A stretch of DNA of 64,000 bases from Tetragonia tetragonoides (Eukaryota > Streptophyta > Magnoliopsida > Caryophyllales > Aizoaceae). Both the position numbers and the translations under genes were made by a program. Positions within the stretch are counted from its first letter, which is position 1; each line of letters starts with the position of its first letter. Where the stretch lies: positions 31,974,501 to 32,038,500 of the forward strand of contig CM076148.1 in the NCBI GenBank assembly GCA_038025085.1, written 5' to 3'. Positions 33,801 to 45,100 of this stretch are shown piece by piece. The notes under the pieces were generated by a model that ran no database searches, was not told the DNA's origin, and worked only from the letters and a program-made list of their open reading frames with translations.

Positions 33801-35381
33801 ATAGTATTATTAGTATATCCCTTGCGCAACTACATATACAAGAGCAAGTGGAGTATTACTTATTGCACGTATTCCACATACAATCATTGTTGATTAATTA
33901 CTATCTTAGGATATATAGTTCCTTCTTTAGAATAGAATAGTAACTACGACGTGATATATCTATATGGTGAGATAATAATGTTCGAGTTTTCTCTAGTTTT
34001 CTGATTATCAATGAAGCTAAACTAAAATGTCAAATCTTGCAATGACTACGAGAAAAAGCCTCTTTTACAACGGGTTTTCCATGTTGACTACTAAATTACC
34101 ATATCTACTTCAGATATTATTTATCATATTAGTTATTTGACATCTTTCATAGCGGTGGTCCTAACTGCAGTGAAAGATGTCATTTTGGATAATTAGCATT
34201 TTTCACAACGATGGACCGTTGTGAAAGATAGGAGTACCATTTATCACAGCCTTGTCTTCGTCCACCGCTATGATAAAAGAGATCTTTCGTGACCGTAAAT
34301 CAAACCTTTGTGAAAGTTATTTTCCGACCGGTTTCTAATAAAAATATTGGAATATATAAATTATAACATTATTTATTTCCGCCTTTTTTTTCTTTGAAAA
34401 TTTCCGAAATCACTAATATCGTTACGCATATTTTACTAGCGTAAATATTCATGCCATATTGTCAAATTGTCAGATTGCATATCTGCATGTAGGAAATAAC
34501 GACTGACTACTACATTCTTGGCAATTAATCTCTTTAATTCTTTGACGTGCGTTTATGATCTTTCACTGAATATGCACAGACAATGTACAACAAAGGAGCA
34601 AGAAAATTCGCATTCCAAGCTTCAGCACCAATGGGTTGCTTGCCAACATTTCTTCAAGCAAATGGAAGTTGTACAGAGGAGCTAAATAGTATATCCAGGA
34701 TGCACAATGCTGGGTTAACGGCATTATGTAAAAGCTTGGCTAGCCAATTGCCTGGATTCAAGTACTCTATTTACGACTTCTATACAGCCTTATCTGACAG
34801 GCTCGGTGGCACTGCTACATATGGTAATAATAATTAAAAGATTACTACTTAATTTAATGATTTGTGATTTGAAAACGATTTAGTCCTGACAACATACATA
34901 CATGTACAGCTAAATTGGTACCCATGTATCGAGGATAAACACATAGTTCATTGCACTTGATTTGTATATAGTTAATCAAGAGTCAAAGATGAAAAATGAA
35001 TAAAACAAACTTGAGAGCTCAATTAGTACATTATTCTTGAAATTTATTTTGATGTTTGTTAGTAACTTAGTATTGAATACACTGAATAGTACGTACTTCA
35101 TTCTATGTCCCTCTAATCAAAATTTAATGTGAATATTGATAGGTTTCACTGAAACCCAGTCAGCATGTTGTGGAAGCGGAGCATTTAATGGGCAGTTTAC
35201 TTGCTCCACGATAGGCACCAATTTTACAGTTTGCGCTGATCCAAATACGTACTTGTGGTTTGATGCCGGACATCCCACAGAAAAAGCTGACGAACAATTT
35301 GCTCAAGAATTCTGGCGCGGAGCCACCTGGCTTGTAAAACCTCTTAATTTAATGAGTTTTTTTCAACTAAACTTAATATAG
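30810..35381 (+). CDS. GDSL esterase/lipase, complete, five exons
   Basis: Exons: 30810-31080, 31342-31475, 32600-32827, 34580-34823, 35143-35381. All introns are GT..AG and the frame is kept, giving 371 residues, the usual size for plant GDSL lipases (SGNH hydrolases). Residues 1-30 form a secretory signal (hydrophobic [18 protein letters not shown]). Block I is [11 protein letters not shown] with Ser46 as nucleophile. The block II Gly lies in [13 protein letters not shown]. Block III is IGANDYS with Asn177. Block V is WFDAGHPTE with Asp333 and His336, completing the triad. It probably hydrolyses ester bonds of lipids or acylated metabolites outside the cell or in the wall; the substrate is not predictable. 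Introns 2 and 3 are inflated by mobile elements. A paralogue lies at 61016. Confidence 0.92.
31615..32291. mobile_element. hAT-type MITE in GDSL intron 2 (677 bp)
   Basis: The ends CAGGGGCGGAATCAG and, inverted, CAGTGGCGGAATCAG form a 15-bp TIR with one mismatch. An 8-bp TSD is AGGAGCCT (31607-31614) against AGGATCCT (32292-32299). There is no coding sequence. Part of it (about 32130-32200) resembles 40318-40395. Confidence 0.78.
32883..33162. mobile_element. Stowaway (Tc1/mariner) MITE in GDSL intron 3 (280 bp)
   Basis: TIRs CTCTCTCCGTTCCTGTCAAA and, inverted, CTCCATCCGTTCCTATCAAA are flanked by TA on both sides (32881-32882, 33163-33164). The CTCCxTCCGTxCC end is the hallmark of Stowaway elements. 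Confidence 0.88.
33250..33756 (-). mobile_element. Complete TRIM retroelement in GDSL intron 3 (507 bp)
   Basis: Two short LTRs (33250-33411, 162 bp; 33603-33756, 154 bp) start TGTTAACTTTTATAATTGGG and end ACTTTAACA or ACTTCAACA. The TSD GATAT is perfect (33245-33249, 33757-33761). On the minus strand TGGTATCAGAGCGGGC, the tRNA-Met primer site, abuts the right LTR. A GAGGTGGGGT polypurine tract abuts the left LTR. The 191-bp interior encodes nothing, as usual for TRIMs. Confidence 0.92.
34044..34330. mobile_element. CACTA-like terminal fragment in GDSL intron 3
   Basis: It starts with ACTACGAGAAAAAGCCTC, one base away from the CACTACRAGAAAAA end of plant CACTA elements. Repeated TTTCACAACGATGG / CCGTTGTGAAAGAT motifs follow in both orientations, like CACTA subterminal repeats. 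No opposite end or TSD was found. Confidence 0.45.
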
Positions 35382-36445
35382 TTGATAAACGGAACTATTG
35401 GACAAGGACCATTCACTTGAAGTGCGTGTGAAGTGGTGAAGCTAGAGTGTTTGGAGTTTTACTTCTATTATTATCGTTTTCATTTTTATATTTTTTAATG
35501 ATGAATCTTCTATTCTGACACACATAGAAAAAAAATGTTAGAGGATGGAATGTTTATTTATACATCCCATTTTCTCTTACATTTTGCTTTGGCAATTGAA
35601 AGGGTGTCAAAGTTCTATTGTAACTAAAGCGAGTTACTTCAATAATTTTTTCTAATTACTTTGGTGCGGATTTCGATAAGATTAACAATAAAATAAGGCT
35701 AAGCAAATAAGACAAGCAAACTACGAGTAACACGGAAAATTCCAAATTGTGTAAACACCACAAACATTCCAGTACATGTATAGTCAATTCCACCTTTTTA
35801 TATACACCAGAAGCGACTGGAATTCACCATAACCAAATCATCACAACCGTTCATTTAAGATAGAATAATATCTCATCCCTTCATTACTATTAATTATATA
35901 TAATATTTCTGACAACAACCTTCTAATATGAGTAAAGAATGATGCCCATCAATACACATTACCATGACATCCATATATATCATCATGCATCATACCACAT
36001 CTCAGACTTCATGTAGCTGATTTTTTTTCACGAAAGATACGTATTCGACCTCAATTTTTTTTTTTTAACAATTGATAAACTCACCGCCCGACCTAGTGGA
36101 TATCTAATCATGACAAAAAAAAAATTACCAGTCATTTGCTCAATTATCTCACTCAAACTACATATATTTTATATAATTTCAAAATTAACCCTTTCAATTT
36201 TAATTTATTCTTATTGTTCTCATATAATTATTCGAGTAGGCCTTACATATATTTGAGGAGAGTAATATACTTATGACTTACCAAAAAAATATACGTACGG
36301 AATTTTTTGCTTTTTTATTGTTTCATATAAATTATTTTTTGTTTTAACCAAATTTCAATATGTACAATAATTATTTTCAAATGGGAGTACAACTACGATT
36401 AATAAAATAAATTCATTAGTTGAGCAAAATACTTTAACTTTTCAG
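35382..36445. other. AT-rich region downstream of the first GDSL gene
   Basis: It contains the 3' UTR of the GDSL gene and AT-rich intergenic sequence. No gene, RNA or complete mobile element is visible. Confidence 0.5.
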
Positions 36446-36739
36446 TTGGATTGGGTGGATCCAGGTCAGTTTACCTCGTCTATCAAGTCATTTCGGAATG
36501 TGTTATTTTGTTGGTTTGAGAAATTGCCAATTCTAATTAATTTAGAGGTTAATGATGTATGCAGAATGTTAACTAGATGTAAGTTAGTTATTTTAACCAA
36601 GTTTTTTCGCAAAAGTAATAGGGTAGTCGATTGGATGACCAATATTAGCCGTCAACCTAGCTTTCAATTTTATTGGCCTGACCACGTTCCCGTTTGTAGA
36701 ATTAGACTACTTTATTTATACGCAAATAAATTTATTTAG
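36446..36739 (+). pseudogene. LINE RNase H tail-like fragment
   Basis: A 97-residue frame includes FFRKSNRVVDWMTNIS, similar to the xxREGNRVADWLAN motif at the end of LINE RNase H domains. The remainder matches nothing I know. It could be the 3' stub of a truncated LINE on the plus strand. No start context or poly-A tail supports it. Confidence 0.35.
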
Positions 36740-38480
36740 TTCACATGAGTTCAGTTCCTCTGAAATATGTGTTTATACACTCATTTTCCAAGTTGATCTT
36801 GAAGGTGTAATGTGTTAGATTGATTACTAGAATGTTTTCAATTGACTTCTTTATTTGTTTTTCTTGTCAAATGATATGTTAAATTTCATTTTTGAGGGGA
36901 AATGCAATATTTGTTTGAACTAAAGAACCATTTAGTTCAGACCATACAATTGTTTAAATGGTTTCATAATTATGATTCGATAATAAGTTAGCTTTTTGTG
37001 GAACATTATGTTAGTCAATACCAAAGTGAGATCTAGTTCATCCCGTAGCTAAATTATTAAGCTCAAAATAATATAAATTTAATTTTTTTTGCACAATAAT
37101 TAAAATTTATAGTTTTCGTCAATTATAAGTAGTTAAACATAGTTCAAATCAATCTTTTCTACAATAATTAAAACTTATTGTTTTCCCCAATATATAAGTA
37201 GTTGTACGCAATTCAAATCAAAGAATTATTTAGTTCAATTTAAACATGTTTTTATACACTTATTTTCGAAGTGTAATGTGTTATGTTGATCACTAGAATA
37301 TTCTCCAAATGTCTTCTTCATTTGTTTTTATTGCCAAATGATATATTAATTAACATTTTTGAGGGGAAATGATATATTTGTTTGAACTAAATAAACATTT
37401 AGTTAGGACCATACAACTGTTTAAATGAGTTCATATTTATGATTCAATATTATGTTAACATTTTGTGGGCATTATGTTAGTCAATACCAAAGTGAGATCT
37501 ATCTAGTTCATCCCGTAGTTAAATTAGTAAGCTCAAAATAAAATAAATTTAATACAATAATTGAAAGTTTTTGTTTTCCCCAATATATAAGTAGTTTTAC
37601 ATAGTTCAAATCAAAGAATTATTTAATTCTTTTTAAGTATGTGTTTTATACACTTATTTTCCAAGTTGCATGCGTTTGTGGGTTAATGTGCTACGTTGAT
37701 TACTAGAATATTCTCCAAATGACTTCTTCATTTGTTTTTCTTGCCAAATGATATATTAATTTCCATTTTTGGGGGGAGTAATATATTTGTTAGAACTAAA
37801 GAACAATTTAGTTCGCACCATACAACTGTTTAAATGGTTTCATATTTATGATTCAATAATATGTTAACATTTTTGTAGACAATGTGTTAGTCAATACCAA
37901 AGTGAGATCTAGTTCATCCCGTAACTAAATTAAAAAGTTTAAAATAAAATTGAATTAAATTTTTTGTACAATAATTAAAATTTATTGGTTTTCCTTATAT
38001 ATAAGTAGTTTTACATAGTTCAAATCAAAAAATTATTTAGTTATTGTTAAATATGTGTTTATACACTTATTTTCCTAGTTGCATGCGCTTGGGTGTAATG
38101 TGCTACGTTGATTATTAGATTATTCTCCAAACGACTTCTTCATTGGTTTTTCTTGCCAAATGATATATTCATTCCATTTTTGAGGGAAAATAATATATTT
38201 GTTTGAGCTAAAGAACCAATTAGTTTGGATCACGCAACTATTTAAATGATTTCATATATTTAATTAGATAATATATTATTTGTTTTGTGGATATTATGTT
38301 AGTCAATACCAAAGTCAAATGTAGTTCATCCTGTAGCTAAATAAATGAGCTCAGAATAAATAAATAAAATAATTGTGCTCTATAATAATATTGATTTTCC
38401 CTTTTGTTTTTCTCAATGTTTAAGTAGTTGTACATAGTTCAAATCAAAGAAATATTTAGTTCAAGTCAAATACCTATTTT
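36740..38480. repeat. Four tandem copies of a unit of about 400 bp
   Basis: The landmark TTTATACAC recurs at 36772, 37251, 37645 and 38058, giving periods of 479, 394 and 413 bp. Each copy also has TTTAGTT(C/A)...CCATACAA(C/T)TGTTTAAATG, then TTAGTCAATACCAAAGT, then AGTTCATCCCGTAG. Copy 1 is longer because an 80-bp segment (ACAATAATTAAAA...TAAGTAGTT) is duplicated inside it. There is no coding sequence. It resembles a small satellite array or the tandem interior of an unidentified element. Confidence 0.82.
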
Positions 38481-39199
38481 CTCAAACAAATAACTATTTA
38501 CTTTTGCTATGCCATAATCTAATGTTAGTTATGACTAATATCGGTTTTAAGAATGGTTTTCAATTATTGAAGAAAATATACGCATTCAAAAAATAATTAT
38601 TATTATTAAAGAATATACCTAAAAACAAGTTGTAAACACCAAAATTAGTACAACACGTGGCTGTAACCAAACATCCATAACACCTCATACAAATGAAAAA
38701 TGTTTCTATAAATATAGCAATGACAATGCTCATATATATACTTAATACCATTGGCTTTATTTGGATGCCAATCTTGTTTGGATAACTTATTGGTATTTCA
38801 ACTTACTCGATTATTTGACTCTTTAAGTATCTAAACGATGTTAGGTAGCAGCTTGGACCATTTACATAAGTGTAAAGTCGCAACCAATCTCATATTGATC
38901 AAGACCTACGTGTTATCACACTACTAGCAATCTCTATAAGAAACAGTGACTTGCAACTTCTTTGTATCATTCACGTTGGTCGATAAATCACGTGTTTTTT
39001 TTAGAGTGTCGAATTACGCTTAACCCGACTCGTCAAACTCTAAACTAACTCTAGGGGTTTCAAAATAAAAAACAATACGTGTGTTGCTATCTCAATTCAG
39101 TTTCACTAGACTTGTGTTTTAAAACTTTTGTTTTGGGTTTCAACTGCTTTTTATGTTCTATTTGTTATTGTCTAATCTTGTATATGTCTAAGTTAATAT
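38481..39199. other. AT-rich intergenic sequence
   Basis: No gene or complete repeat is recognised. It contains short hyphenated AT tracts only. Confidence 0.4.
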
Positions 39200-39374
39200 T
39201 TCTTTTTTTCAAGATAACATGTTAATACAAGCTTCGCTTGACTAGCTAATCTCATGGGCTCTTAAGTAAACAACTAGTAAAACCTCGAATGGATTTGAGT
39301 GGCCGGGGACTTGAACTAATTTCGTTCGTAATAGGTCTCAAAGGTCTTACCAATTGACTACCCCTCAAAATCCA
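39200..39374 (-). repeat. Probable tRNA-derived SINE
   Basis: On the minus strand a tRNA-like head begins GGATTTTGAGGGGTAGTCAA. It has an A-box-like GTAGTCAATTGGTAAGA and a B-box-like GTTCAAGTCCC about 45 bases further on. An unrelated body follows and ends in an A-rich tail (TTGAAAAAAAGAAA near 39205). These are the parts of a Pol III-transcribed SINE. No clear TSD was found and it is not a functional tRNA. Confidence 0.5.
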
Positions 39375-39964
39375 TATAAAAAAAAAAGAACAAAAAGTAA
39401 ATTTTGACACAATTACAAATTTTACGTTCTTTTATTTTATTTTTATTTTTAAATGGATGTTATGAATTCCTTCAAAAATATAATGAATTAGCTCATGAGT
39501 TAACAGAGGTCATATCAACTTGGTTTGTCTAATTTAAGCTAGGACTTGAAATAACTAATGCTGCCCTCTCCCCCACCCCCCAAAAGAAAGAACTACCATC
39601 AAGTAAAAGTCATGTTGAGTAGCTCACTGGTAGACTCGCTACATTGACAACCTTAGAGATATATAGTATCTAAACAAATTTAACAATTAGATAAAGAGAA
39701 AGATTAAAGGAGACAAAATACTTTGCTAATAACGAACTTCAAGTTTGGTGATGAAGAACATTATTTTTATCAACTATAGTCAATTGTTGAAAAATATAAA
39801 TATATGTCAATATTAGTTGGAAATAATTGTTTTTTAATTTATTACCAAAAATAATATTTCCAGATACAAAACAGTGTCAGAAAACTCCTAGATAGAGGAG
39901 AACTCATCACATCATGTAAAAATAAAAGTAATTCATATTAACATTAGTAAAACAACAGGTAAAG

Positions 39965-40123
<159 letters not shown>

Positions 40124-41547
40124 TAAACTCTTGAATTAGAAAATATATTAACTCAACTAATAGTCCAAACAAGGTACTTTCACCAAGGTAACAATAGATA
40201 AGTCATCCAAATATCCGTGACCTACTATTCTTTTAATCAAAAGAAAAAAGAAAAAAGAAAAAGTTAATAATAAGACGAACAACAAGTCTTGTGTAACACC
40301 AACTCACAGAAAAAAGGGTTACTATTTAGAAATGTAGGGGTTATTTATGGTGAACAGTGACCCTGCTTGTTTCATTGAAAAGTGACCCATGTCTCATTCA
40401 AAATTACGAAAAGACCGTCTTATAGAAGTTTTTGTGTAAGACGGAACTAAAGATAATGAAAGATTCCCTCCAGGAAAAAAAAAAAGTTAATGAGATAAAA
40501 ACAAGATCTAAAAAACAAAACGTAAGCATTCTAAGAGAAAAAAATAAAAGGAAATTAAAAAAAAAACAAAAAAGAATGAGAAAAAGCACTAAAAACATAA
40601 GTCATCCAAGTCCAAGAAAAAAAAAAGAAAAAAAAAGAAAGGAATGTCCATACGTATGATAATGTCAAAAGGAAGGGGATGAAATTCTACTAGTATAAAA
40701 TAATTACGTATATGACTTAATGTGGCATGATTACTTCATATCATGTATATGATGGCCAAATCATGTATCAAAATAAAGGATATGTCATTATATATAAAAA
40801 TAAAGCAATTTAAATTAATTAGAATGAACGATTGACATTTAATTAGAATCTTAAAGAAGGGTTTAGATTGTTTGTTATGGTCAATCCCATTAACTTCTTG
40901 TGTATACAAAAAGATGGGATTGACTATACATTTATTGCAAACATTCAATATAATCTCACACATTGTAGATTTAATTAATTTCTACTTTGTTCTCACGCCA
41001 ATCTCAATGTATACCCAATAACTCTCTCTCTAGATCACCCCTTGTATGTTGCATTTCTGGATGAGCACACCAATTATAACAAATTTAACCATTTATTTAC
41101 ATGCTCACATCATAAACATAAAACTAAAAGTAAAAGAGTCAATAGTATATCCTTCATTATTTCACAAGTAATTTTGTAATTACAAAGCTTAGTAATCTAG
41201 AATATTACATGCATGAAATAGGAATTCATAGTAAATTAAATGATAATGAAAAACAATATTATGCAAAACCTGTCAATTTTCTTCGGGCGATCCGCCCGGC
41301 TAGTCGGATGCCTTGGGTAAAGTTGTCCAGTTGGGCAGCTCCAGCCGAAGCGTGCTGCACTACTCGCTTGTCGGACACGAAACCCATTATAGTGTCACCC
41401 TATCGTCCACACTCGATACAATGCTCTTTCACGTGATTCTCAACTCCAAGCTCGCCCCAACTTGATTGTGCTTTCCCATGGAATCCAACAAATGTTTTGC
41501 TAGAAACCTTCCAAAATGTTTTAGGTAGATTCTCGTGCCATCATATA
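40124..41547. other. Intergenic region, no gene
   Basis: 40318-40395 resembles the inside of the hAT MITE at 32130-32210 (TTACTATTTAGAAATxTAGGG, AAAAGTGACCC). At 40411-40445 GACCGTCTTATAGAAG is followed by GTAAGACGG, a short imperfect inverted repeat. Lys-rich frames here come from poly-A runs. 41281-41547 is less AT-rich but has no recognisable gene. Confidence 0.4.
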
Positions 41548-41615
41548 TGGGGCTGGCAAAACACGACTCCATCTGAGATACCTAACTCGAACCACCTGAT
41601 ATCGGACAGGTCTAG
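41548..41615. mobile_element. Left part of a hAT-like MITE split by a gypsy element
   Basis: GGGGCTGGCAAAACACGACT followed by AACTCGAACC-type motifs resembles the start of hAT MITEs rich in CCGACCC repeats. The likely remainder is at 47757-48235, across the gypsy insertion. The split is inferred from style only. Confidence 0.3.
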
Positions 41616-42124
41616 CGTTAGGTTCCACTCACACCACCTTGTATTTTATTTAATGCTTACCTTTACTTTTATTGTACTTATAAACGTGTCTCTAAGGCGC
41701 TTCATGCGTGTTGACCCTTAGACATGTTTTTAATCTTTCTAGTTCTTTACTTATGTTTACTTCATACAAGTGAAGGTTGAGTTTGCTAGTTTTGCATCCT
41801 TGATGTTTCACCTTCTGGGGGTAAATGTTGAGCATGCGACTTGAGTATTCTTGACGTCTACTCCTATCAGATTGAATTAACCATTTAAGTCTCTTTATGG
41901 GGGGAAGTAGTCCTCCATATCGACGTATTGATATCAATGCTTGATGTTGTTAAACTGTATTGATTGCCTTCATCATCCAATCCCTCTCCCTAACTTCGTC
42001 CCTCCCTCTTCCTCTCGTGTCCACGGAAACATCATCGATGTTCCTTGTGTACAGTTGACACTCTAGTCGCTAGGAGATAAGAGCGCGCCTCACGTTTCGC
42101 AACAGGCACAGGCGGACCGTGACA
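41616..42124 (+). repeat. 5' LTR of the plus-strand gypsy element
   Basis: It matches 47251-47756 over its length with many substitutions and small indels. The first base is C instead of T. It ends TGACA, followed two bases later by the primer site. Confidence 0.85.
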
Positions 42125-42126
42125 TT

Positions 42127-42140
42127 TGGTATTAGAGCCC
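42127..42140 (+). other. Primer binding site of the plus-strand gypsy element
   Basis: TGGTATTAGAGCCC follows the LTR end after two bases. It is a tRNA-Met type site with one substitution. Confidence 0.82.
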
Positions 42141-42197
42141 AGTTTGAGAGAAGCTCTCTTATCGAAAAGTCGCCTAGAGACGGTAGCCATAGTGAAC

Positions 42198-45100
42198 ATG
42201 GAAGAACTTGAGAAAATTGTGATCTGTCAGGATGCCACAACGATGCATTGGAGTCCCAAGTGCATGAGATGTCATCCGAGAGCTTATGGGAGGAACTTAA
42301 CTATGTCCAGAGTCAAATTCAAGCATTGTGGGATCAGTGTACTACGATTGCGAAAGTAGTTACTAACAATAGTGGTGGATCAGGGTCAAGAAGGGTGAAG
42401 CCCCCTCAGCCCCGGACATACGGTGGAGCTAGAGACTCCAAGAAAGTAGACAACTTCGTCTTCGACCTAGAACAATACTTTTGAGTCAGTGGACATGAAG
42501 AGTACCAGAAGGTCGACACTGTAGCGATGTAACTTGCAGATGATGCAAAGTTGTGGTGGCGTACGAAATATGCCAAAATTGAAGCCAAAATCCTAGTGAT
42601 AGGGATATTGGAAGCCTTTAAGAAGGAACTCAAGGATCAGTTCTACCCGGAGAACACTGAATTCATCGCTTGGCGAAAGGTGAAGTGGATAAAACACACC
42701 GGGTCCATCCGAGACTATGTGAAGCAGTACTCGGCGTGCATGCTCGAGATCAAAGCCATGAGCAACAAATATCGTTTGTTCAACTTCATCGATGGATTAA
42801 AAGATTGGGCACAATGGGAGTTGACCCAACAAAAGGTCGACACAATGTCTGCGTCCATGAGCGCGTCTGAACGACTCATGGACTACCAGACAGGGAATGA
42901 TCCCAACACGAAGAAAGGAACACCCTCACCTACCCCAGTAGTAAATCGAGTTGTGGGGACTGGCTCCCAGACTGGTTAGAATAGCAGTGGAAATAATAGG
43001 TTCCGCAATGGGGGAAGTGAGCCACAGAAGACTTGGGCATGCCCGAACGCATCATTCAACCGTGACAACAGAACTGAATCTTCCTCCGTCAAAAGTGATG
43101 TATTGCTTCCTTTGCAAGGGGCCGCACCGGATGGCAGAGTGTCCTCACAAAAGTAACTTGAGCGGTCTCCAACAGAATCTCTCTAAGATGTTTGTGGAGT
43201 CTGACAGCGCCAATGAAAGTGATACTTACAGAAGCGACAACATCGAAGACGAGGATGTGCCGCAAGTGGGATTTTTTCACATGTTGTTTGCTCTTGGAAA
43301 GGGAACCACCCCATCAAAACCCAAGTCAACTAAACTCATGTACGTCGATCTTCCGATCAACGGACGTAAGAGACGGGCGATGGTGAACACAGGTGTGACC
43401 CATAACTTTGTGGCTGGAACTGAAGCCTAAAGATTGGGTCTGAAGATAGATTGTGAAGGAGGGAGTATGAAAGCTATCAACTCAGAAGCCAAAATCATTC
43501 ACAGAATATCTAATGGAGTGCCCGTCAGGATTGGGGAATGGACTGGCCGACTAGACTTCATGGTCATGCCGCAGGATGGTTTTTGCCATGTATTGGGAAT
43601 GCACTTCCTTCGTGCTATGAAAGCTGCTCGCATGCCTCATCTGAGCTTGTTGTTGTTCATGGGAGAAATCCCTTGTCTCATTGAGGCATCAGGCCTGAAT
43701 ACGAAGACCGAGAGTTGGAAGTAGACTAGGCAAACGGTTTGTTCGGATCGGGTTCGGTTCGGATTATTTTCGGGTTCACTTGTATGGGTTCGGTTCGGGT
43801 TCGGTTCAACATGGGTCGGGTCGGGTTTGGTTTTAATTTGTTCAAGATGCTTCAGGTTCGATTCGTTTATGGGTCAAATACATTTGAATCGGGTATGGTT
43901 TTGGGTTTCCGATTCTTTTCGGATCGGATTCAAGTCGAGTTTATATTATTGTAAATTTTAGCAATAAACATTGAATATAATGATTTATTTATGATTTTCC
44001 TTTTGAAAACAATAAAAGAACATTTGAAAAGAGTAAAATATTCTTATCATACTATCTTAAGGACACAAATAAGCAAAAAGTGAAAGTTTTAAACTTGCAA
44101 ATTTTCGGATTCGATTCAGGTTCGTCGGATCGGATTCGATTCGAGTTCAGATCATTATTTCTTGGGTCGCATCCAGACCGGTTAATTTCGGGTCATTCGG
44201 ATCAGATCGGTTTCGAGTCGGGTTAGGTTTGAGTCGTATTGATTTTCAGTTTTGGTTCAACTTTGGGTTTACTATTCGGGTCAAAATCGGGTATCGGATC
44301 AGGTATTTCGGGTAGGGTTATCGGGTCCGGGTCAGCTTTGCCAGGTCTAGTTGGAAGGGACACTTAGTTTCAGGGATGCAGCTAGAGAAGGGGTTGAAGA
44401 GATAAGAGTTAACTTTCCTTGCTTGCGACCTTGTCGGTCTAGGAAAAGTGCAAGGGGGAGACTACCCTTCCAGAAGTACTGGCTCTCCTCGAGGGATATG
44501 GCGATCTTATGTCAAAAGATCTACCTCAAGTCCTCCCACCTCGTAGGTTGGTGGACCACCAGATTGAGTTAATCCCGTGAGCGATTCTGCCAAAACGAAA
44601 CCCCTACCTTATGAAACCTCCCGAGTTCACAGAATTGAGGAAACAATTGTATGGGCTCTTGGAAGATGGATTCATACGAACTTGTGAGGCTTCTTATGGA
44701 GCTCGAGTGTTATTTCAGAAGAAGCAAGATGGAAGTCTTCATTTGTGTATTGATTACCGGGCGCTGAACAAGGTCACAGTGAGGAATCACTACCACATTC
44801 CGTTAGTTGGGGATCTGTTCGATCAACTCGGGGGATTCGGACTGGGGAGAGCTGCTACTTCACGAAGTTAGACTTGATATCGGGGTATCATCAGGACCGG
44901 ATTTCAGAGGGGAACGAGCCAAAAACTAATTGTGTAACACGATACGGGGCGTTCAGTGGTTAGTGATGCCATTCGGATTGACGAATGCTCCCGCTACCTT
45001 TTGTGCCCTTATGGACTATGTCTTCCACGGTTACTTGGATAAGTTTGTTGTGGTTTATTTGGACGATATTGTGGTGTACAGTAAGACGATGGAAGAGCAC

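Noticed and set aside
40432..40659. Lys-rich frame
   Set aside because: Encoded by poly-A runs in AT-rich intergenic DNA; no start context or homologous motif.
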